Program-made: the position numbers and the translations under genes | The notes under the pieces: generated by a model | Told to the model about the DNA's origin: nothing | The model's input: the letters and a program-made list of their open reading frames with translations, nothing else | The model's database searches: none | In this document: in pieces, positions 57,484 to 64,000 of the stretch | Position numbering within the stretch: the stretch's first letter is position 1 | Layout of the letters: each line of letters starts with the position of its first letter | DNA from: Scleromitrula shiraiana | Lineage: Eukaryota; Ascomycota; Leotiomycetes; Helotiales; Sclerotiniaceae | Reading direction: 5' to 3' | DNA: 64,000 nucleotides | NCBI GenBank assembly: GCA_028455995.1 | Contig: JABELC010000009.1 | Location: forward strand, 1,550,001-1,614,000

Positions 57484-59892
57484 ATGCTTTTCCCAGAATC
57501 TGAAGCTCCAGAATTGAAGAAATGGATTGTGAGGAGGCTTGAAAATACGTATGTCCCTACAATTTTGGTAATTTGATATTTGGAAGGCTCTAACATATTG
57601 TGCAGTTCTGATGCAGATGCCGATGTTCTCGCCGATTATGTACTCGCCTTATTACGACATGATGGAGATGTGAATACCGTTAGACAACTATGCGAAACTG
57701 AAATTCCCGATTTTTTGAAGGAGGATTCATCAATATTTGTGCGAGATGTGTTTGATGCAATTCAATACAAATCATACTTACCAGGTGCTGCTCCTCCTCG
57801 TCGCGCCAGCCATGGTCTCCTACCACCCACAGGACCTTCAGCTCCGGCTTTCAACAACCCTGGTATGGGCCAATTAGGTTCTCAGAATGGCTCTCGCAAG
57901 CGCGCATACAATGATGTACGTGGAAACGATGGAGATGTGCAATTTTATATGGGAGGTCCGGATCAAAATGGACGAGCATTCAAGCAACCCAGAAGAGGTG
58001 GAAGTTTAGGGCGTGGAAATTTCGACAATTTTAGCAATAGCAGAGGAGGTTTCCAAGGTCGTCCACAACAAATGCAGATGCCAAATCCGCCGTACATGCC
58101 TGGCATGCCAAGTCCACCAGCAAATATGCCGCCTCTCGATCCAAATAATCCCATGGCAGCCCTTCTTGCTATGCAAGCTTTGGGGCTACCATTTCCTATG
58201 CCTGGTTTTCCACCTGCTGGATCACCACCACCCAGAGATGCGCATCCGATGACAATGAAGAAGCCGAGGTGTCGGGATTATGACGAGAAAGGGTTTTGCG
58301 AACGGGGAAATGCTTGCAGGTATGAACATGGTCAGGACTCCATCTACGTTCCAGGAACTCCTAGGAAATCGGGCGACGAATATGATCCAAGCAATGCGAC
58401 ACTTATGCCTGGTATTATACCTCAAAACCCTAATGCGCCTGGATCAAGACATTTTAATAACTTCGAAAATAACCGGGGAAACGATAGAGGAATGGGACGT
58501 GGAAGAGGACAGTTTATGGGCAGAGGTGGAGCTCAAGGAACTGTTGCTCGTGGTGGAAGAAGAGCGGAATTTTCCTCTGATCGACCTAACTTTGATAAGA
58601 CCAACACTACGATTGTGGTTGAACAAATACCCGAAGATAAGTTTACAGAAGATACTGTTCGTGAGTTCTTTTCCGAGTTCGGTAATATCAAGGAGGTATC
58701 CATGAGACCATATAAGAGATTGGCTCTAGTTACATATGATGACTGGAATGCCGCAAAAGCAGCGTATAACTCCCCTAAGGTCATATTTGACAATAGGTTT
58801 GTCAAAGTCTATTGGTACACAAACCCCGAAGCACTTCCTCAACCGCCGGCCTCTAATGGTACCCTGAAGAATGGATCACCAACTCCAGCGCCTGCAAGAG
58901 TGACAGATGAACCTCAGATTGATATCGAAGAGTTTACGCGGAAACAGTTGGAGGTACAGAAGGCTCACGAGGAGAAGATGAAGAAAAAGCAAGAAATGGA
59001 AACCGCTCGTAAAGAGTTGGAAAAGCGCCAAGAAGACCTGCTTAAAAACCAAGCAGAGGAAAAGAGAAAACTGATGGAAAAGATTGCTGCCAAGAGCGGG
59101 AAATCTCCAGCTCCTGAAGTGAAAAGCGAAAATGGCACTCCGTCCTATGCCCCTACATCCCAAACAGAAATGCTGAAAAAACAATTGGCGGCTCTGGAAG
59201 CAGAGGCTCAGTCGTTAGGTCTACCAGGACTTGATACAGCTCTTACCGATGATTCGTCGTGGGGTGGACGAGGTCGTGGACGAGGGGGCTATCGAGGAAG
59301 AGGCGCTTTTGCTCCCCGTGGTTTCCGAGGTGGTTACAGAGGTCGTGGTGCTCCCTCCTTTGGTGGTGCTCCTGGCCGATACAATCTTGACAACCGACCG
59401 AAGAAGATTGGTATTACTGGAGTGGATTTCACAAACCCAGATGCTGACGAGAGTCTAAGACAGTATCTTTTGGTATGTTCTTATCAACCCCCTTATCTAT
59501 ACTCTCTTATATCTGGAGCTATAGTCATGCGTGCGTTTCGGTACTAATAAATATTTCAGGGCGTTGGTGAATACACCGAACTTAACACTACACCTACTGC
59601 CAGTCAAATCACCTTTAAAGATCGTCACACCGCCGAGAAGTTTATGTACGGACTCCCGAACGGTGAAATACCCTCTGTAGGCAAAGTTGAATTATCATGG
59701 ATAAGCACACCTTTACCACCCGTCAATTTAGTGAAAGTCGAATCAAACATCAAGATGGAAGAGGGCATGGAGGGTGACGCCATGGCTCAAAATCCAAGTC
59801 CAGCGCATGGGGCAATTGGCGGGGATCAGAGAGAACAACAGGAAAATATTGATTATGATGTTGCAGATGACAACGATTGGGGCGTTCAATGA
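57484..59892 (+). CDS. RNA-binding protein with PWI-like, CCCH and RRM domains (RBM26/27 family)
   Basis: Exons 57484..57548, 57606..59472 and 59560..59892 give 754 residues. The N-terminus (PELKKWIVRRLENTSDADAD, then LADYVLALLRHDGDVNTVRQ) is the PWI-like fold of RBM26/27. One CCCH finger is visible at Cys244, Cys253, Cys259 and His263 (CRDYDEKGFCERGNACRYEH). An RRM lies at about 354-428 (TTIVVEQIPEDKFTEDTVRE, then FVKVYW). A coiled coil (about 465-515), an RGG box (about 565-600) and a second RRM-like piece split by the last intron (QYLLGVGEYTELN ... ITFKDRHTAEKFM) follow. Relatives (human RBM26/27, fission yeast Rmn1) join nuclear RNA surveillance complexes that feed the exosome. The role here is inferred from them. 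Confidence 0.9.
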
Positions 59893-60770
59893 GAGGGGAA
59901 CGGGATTGGGATATAAAGGAAATGGAAAAATAGGTTGAATATATCTCATGAAATGCGTTGTATATCCACAGACATGTAAAGGACATGTACATACTATAGT
60001 GTGGTTCCTGTAAACAACCGATGATGTATAAAAGAATGCAATGAGGCATTTATAAGCAAACGTGTATACCTTGACCCGTATTTGCGAGTGATGATTGTAA
60101 TGATGTGTTTTGTTAATTATACTTGATTAAGATATGTATTTGTGGCTATACTTCCAATGTATCTTCATATTTAGCTTTAATGTAATGTAAATATTGATTC
60201 TGCTGTGATTGAATATCATACCCTTGAGCCTTGATGAGCAATCAATTAGGCTCGGTTTTCTATTTGTCTCCAAGCTTGGCTGGATTAATTGGAGCTGGAC
60301 GGGTTCAAGAGAAGGATGTCACAACACGTAACTAGCCTATGGGCAAGAGCAAAATATCTATATTGGTATCATTATCCTATCCTGCCGTTGTCCCTTTTGT
60401 GCCGTATCATCATTATGTAAACCCTTGCAGATCTCATATCTTCGTATTCTCTAAACATGTTCTCTAAACAAATAGCAAAAAGTATAATGAACCATCCTAC
60501 CTAATGACACCTTCTCCCTAAAAACAATCAAACCATAACCATCCGAAATTATTGCAAAGTGGGAATCTAAGATAAGACATGACGCGTATCCAGCGGAGGA
60601 AATCCCCAAACACCATTCCGTCACACGTTCTCCTACACATTTCCCTACAATACCAATTACGCCTCAGTGTCATATTGCCACTATACCCATAACACCGAAT
60701 AAGTTCAACCACCATCGAAGACAAATAGGAAGAAAATGAAGAGCTTCCGCTGTGTCGAATAAAAAGTTTA
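59893..60770. other. Spacer between convergent genes
   Basis: 3' regions of the RNA-binding gene and the helicase gene. No gene is seen. Confidence 0.5.
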
Positions 60771-63700
60771 CTACTTCCTGAACAAATCTTTCAATTCCTC
60801 TAACCTCCTCTTAGCTGCTTCTTTCTTGTCCATCTTTCCACCTTGAGAATCCATACTCAAGCTGGCTAATTTCTTTTTCTTATCTTGAATGTCAAGCATC
60901 TTCTCTTCGAAGCTCTCGTTCATGATATATCGCACCGTTTGCACCTCTCTTTTCTGACCCAACCTGTGTACACGATCAACAGCCTGTGCTTCGGCTGCAG
61001 GGTTGTACTGGGGTTCCATAACGTAGACCTTACTAGCGGAGGTAAGATTGAGACCAAGTCCACCAGCTGAAATAGACACTAGAATGACTAGGATAGACGG
61101 ATCTTCACGAAATGTTTCCATTGCAGCGCTACGGGCGGTTCGAGACATTTTCCCGTCAAGCCTTGTATAAGGTATGCTGTTCTCGGCTAACGCTATCTGA
61201 ATGAGGTCGAGATGTGAGGTCCAGCCTGAAAATACAACACTCTTGATTGGTGGCTCATTGGGCATGTGTTCAGACTCATGCTTGGACGTCAACAAATCAT
61301 GAATCAAAGCTTTCGTTTTGGTGTGGGGTCCTCCATAATTGGCAATATCCTTGCCATGTTTCGCTAGATCTTTGGCTTTCAATCGTGATTCCTCTTCGTC
61401 ATCCACGCCGCCTTGTTTAAGTGAGAAGTAAGATAAGGATATATGCTGCAGACAAGTAGGGCATACAATTTGTGTTGAACCTAAGGCCACTTCCTCCATC
61501 TGCGACTTATAATTATCAATGCATCCGCCGCAAAGAATGTGAAAACAAGGTGTCATATACCCAATCGTTTCATCCTTCGGCTCTGCGTCTGAATCAACGA
61601 CATCGCGAGGACCAATCTTGCGATTGCATGCCAGGCAAACATCAGCATTAGTCTCCTTCATTAATTTGTACATATCGTACGCCTGTTTTGGAGACAACCC
61701 GTCGTGTTCTTCGTACTCCTCGCTGTCAAGATCGATGGCAGAATCTTTACTTAAACCACTCATAATCTTCAAATCCTCATCGCACAATAAATCTTTACCA
61801 TGAGCGCAGATGAGCCGAAGACGAAGAATGGATTGCAAAATATGGACGTAAGTCTTCCCTCCCAAACTACTTTCCTGATGGCTTGTGATAACTTTGATTC
61901 TATCGCTGGCATTTTTGGCAAAAATCTCATAAACGATGCGCTCTTCGTCGCTGAAATTGAGTTTCACAAGATGATCGTGACGCTTAGGAAGGTCAATCTT
62001 GTCCTTGAGTCGGCGAAGAGTAACACTGTCAACTAATAATCGAAGTTTTGGAATAATCTCAGGATCGCACACTTTGAAGGGCGAGAGAATATGCTGTGAA
62101 AATCCACTTCCATCAAATGGCTTAAGTCGAAGAAACGTCAATAATGCACCCAAATCCTCAAGTCTGTTTTGAACTGGGGTACCAGTACATGCCCAACGTC
62201 GCTGTGCTGACAATCTACAGATGGCTTTGAATTGTAAAGTAGATTGCTCTCGTATCATATGGGCCTCATCGAGTACTATCCTAAACCAATTTATCTCTTC
62301 GAGGGGGTATAGTCCCTGTTTCTGTTTATTCCGAAGATTAAACTCACTTGCGACCGATCCATATGTCGTGATTATTATATCATACTCAGATAACTTTTTG
62401 ACGTCCTTGATACGACTAGTCCCATGATAGATATACCATTTCAAAGATCCAGGTCTGACATGTTGCTTGAGCTGCTCTTCCCAGTTTGCGACAACACTGA
62501 GAGGAGCAACTAGTAAAGTGGTCTTGCAATTCAATGTTAGTGTTGTAGGCTCAATCCAAGCCTTGTGTTTTCCTGATTTGCTGACGGGCTGGTCTCTCTC
62601 TCTCTCCTCTGGATATGATGGTTTGAGTTTTGCCCATTCGCTCGCATCGTCGAGGGTGGTAACAATCAAAGACAGAATACTCAGAGTTTTTCCAAGTCCC
62701 ATCATGTCAGCTAGTATGCCACCAAAGACTTGTGATGGACTTCTACGTTCCTGGTCTCCTGTAATGACATTGTAGTATGACCTTTGTCCATTGGCTCCTA
62801 TACTAAGTGTCCAAAGAGAGTTGTTACATTTGCCGTTTTTCCCGTACTCTCTTTCGTTTTCTCTATTCATCATAAAATAAAGACCTTGCTTCTGGTGCTT
62901 GAGGAGTTCAGTAGTGATGAGGGGACTTGGCTCTGCTTCTGGTAGATTCTCTGTTTTTTGTAGTGAATCGAAAACACCCATAACATCATTCCGAATCTCT
63001 TCAGTCGTTCGAACTGGGGCTTGAGAGCGCGATGCGTAGTATGGTCGCGATGCGGTTTGAAGAGCTCTCGGGGGCTCTAATGCATGGGGGTTATATAGTT
63101 CGACTCCAGCTTCGACAAAAATCGGCGTTCGTAGCCACAATTGCTTTTGCGAGAGGTGTCGGCCAACCAAAATAGCAGATTTCTTTGGCCCGTAGAGGTT
63201 TAAGTCTAAGTTATATCGAAGGGAAACCTGAGTACCTGGGGGTTTATCGCCAGCTTTCATTGGTCTTGATAAAATACGTGCAATTGTTCTGATACCATGC
63301 GGAGAATCAAGAACAGGTGCCAGCCCAATCGCAGTGTTGATATCTACACACCCTATAATCTCTCGCGTACTGTCAACAACATGGATGATATTGTGTTTCT
63401 CACCACACCTTCTCCGAAGGACAATTTTTACCTGTGGCCATTGTCCCGCCGAAAGGTGTTGACCGGCCCTCGGAGTTGGCACTTTAAAGGCACTAATTTC
63501 AGCACCTTCAATGCGCCCATAACAAACCTCCTTGCTCTGCTCATCACCTACAACCACCACGTCTTCATCGTCGTCGATAGACAAATCGAGTACCTGCTGT
63601 GCTGTGGTTTCCTTCTGCCCATCTGTCTGTTTGTCCCTCACATATTGACCAAAAGCACCACCACTTGAACCACCATTAAACTGGCCTCTGCTACCCTCTC

Positions 63701-64000
63701 CTGTCAAATCTTCACATTTTCGACGTTTTGGGGGCACAGAATCGCGATCTGTGACATTATGCATACGATGCACAAAGCTCCCCACTCCCGGCATCTGTCC
63801 GCTTCCATCTGCACATTGTGCGTAGCTATGCTTCTTTTCGTTCCTTTGACTGTTTGCTTTCGAATTAGATACCGATGCTGGTGATCCACTAGGACTGTCA
63901 AATAAGAATATTGGTTGTGAGGGTGGTGTGGGTTTTATAGCAGGCTTTGGTTGTGAAAAACTGCGTGGATCTGAGATATTTTGAGAGCTCCGAGGATTTA
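60771..64000 (-). CDS. SNF2-family ATPase with RING finger (HLTF/Rad5-like), 5' partial
   Basis: The frame is open to the right edge of the window, so the start lies outside (PIFLFDSPSGSPASV is upstream of the first in-window Met usually chosen at 63794). The visible 1075 residues have no intron. Numbering from that Met, an N-terminal region (about 90-250) precedes the SNF2 ATPase. LADMMGLGKTLSILSL holds the Walker A lysine, LVAPLSVVANWEEQL is motif Ia, and LDEAHMIREQST carries the DEAH box. A C3HC4 RING (CLACNRKIG ... CFHILCGGC ... CPTCLQHI) interrupts the ATPase lobes. The second lobe has LDGKMSRTARSAAMETF, SAGGLGLNLTSA and DRVHRLGQKREV. This layout fits HLTF/Rad5-like chromatin or fork remodellers and ubiquitin ligases. 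The exact orthologue is not certain. Confidence 0.93.
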   Translation of the reverse strand, partial: NPRSSQNISDPRSFSQPKPAIKPTPPSQPIFLFDSPSGSPASVSNSKANSQRNEKKHSYAQCADGSGQMPGVGSFVHRMHNVTDRDSVPPKRRKCEDLTGEGSRGQFNGGSSGGAFGQYVRDKQTDGQKETTAQQVLDLSIDDDEDVVVVGDEQSKEVCYGRIEGAEISAFKVPTPRAGQHLSAGQWPQVKIVLRRRCGEKHNIIHVVDSTREIIGCVDINTAIGLAPVLDSPHGIRTIARILSRPMKAGDKPPGTQVSLRYNLDLNLYGPKKSAILVGRHLSQKQLWLRTPIFVEAGVELYNPHALEPPRALQTASRPYYASRSQAPVRTTEEIRNDVMGVFDSLQKTENLPEAEPSPLITTELLKHQKQGLYFMMNRENEREYGKNGKCNNSLWTLSIGANGQRSYYNVITGDQERRSPSQVFGGILADMMGLGKTLSILSLIVTTLDDASEWAKLKPSYPEERERDQPVSKSGKHKAWIEPTTLTLNCKTTLLVAPLSVVANWEEQLKQHVRPGSLKWYIYHGTSRIKDVKKLSEYDIIITTYGSVASEFNLRNKQKQGLYPLEEINWFRIVLDEAHMIREQSTLQFKAICRLSAQRRWACTGTPVQNRLEDLGALLTFLRLKPFDGSGFSQHILSPFKVCDPEIIPKLRLLVDSVTLRRLKDKIDLPKRHDHLVKLNFSDEERIVYEIFAKNASDRIKVITSHQESSLGGKTYVHILQSILRLRLICAHGKDLLCDEDLKIMSGLSKDSAIDLDSEEYEEHDGLSPKQAYDMYKLMKETNADVCLACNRKIGPRDVVDSDAEPKDETIGYMTPCFHILCGGCIDNYKSQMEEVALGSTQIVCPTCLQHISLSYFSLKQGGVDDEEESRLKAKDLAKHGKDIANYGGPHTKTKALIHDLLTSKHESEHMPNEPPIKSVVFSGWTSHLDLIQIALAENSIPYTRLDGKMSRTARSAAMETFREDPSILVILVSISAGGLGLNLTSASKVYVMEPQYNPAAEAQAVDRVHRLGQKREVQTVRYIMNESFEEKMLDIQDKKKKLASLSMDSQGGKMDKKEAAKRRLEELKDLFRK

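Overview
This window is nuclear DNA of a filamentous ascomycete. The genes have short introns (about 48-100 nt) with GTRNGT-type donors and CTAAC/CTGAC-type branch sites. Several gene families are typical of Pezizomycotina: MTC6, the CLASP protein STU1, a two-LIM RhoGAP, a GH92 mannosidase and a 2EXR protein. The AT-rich, repeat-laden spacers with decayed genes whose stops look like C-to-T changes suggest a RIP-active species. My guess is Leotiomycetes (a Sclerotinia/Botrytis relative), but that is inference and not shown by the sequence.

Layout. 1-532: the 3' end of an unrecognised gene. 533-4911: gene-free, simple-repeat-rich spacer. 4912-13300: an accessory block with a Myb/SANT-like plus homeodomain regulator, a 2EXR pseudogene, a decayed Myb-like paralogue of the first gene, and a third small pseudogene, set in AT-rich DNA. 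13305-21116: ordinary genes (a basic coiled-coil protein, SEC62, MTC6, a membrane-anchored protein). 21117-29844: a gene desert holding at least three decayed coding sequences. 29845-31674: a small two-exon gene with a BTB-like start and Pro/Ser/Ala-rich tail, and a cytosolic basic-secretory-protein-family metallopeptidase.

32422-35826: STU1/CLASP. 35827-42666: a 6.8 kb gene-free stretch with an extremely AT-rich core (about 37860-39540) that contains 21 perfect copies of a 10-bp satellite. 42667-46707: LIM-LIM-coiled coil-RhoGAP. 49171-49269: an intron-containing tRNA-Leu(AAG). 50303-51774: an unrecognised fungal protein. 54337-57035: GH92 alpha-mannosidase with signal peptide and C-terminal membrane anchor. 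57484-59892: an RBM26/27-like RNA-binding protein. 60771 to the window end: an SNF2/RING helicase, 5' partial.

The intact genes are housekeeping functions with no operon-like relation: ER translocation, telomere capping, microtubule dynamics, Rho signalling, RNA surveillance, chromatin remodelling and glycan trimming. The most distinctive part is the 4.9-12.6 kb block. There an intact Myb-like/homeodomain protein sits next to a decayed paralogue and other pseudogenes, all transcribed from the minus strand except the last.
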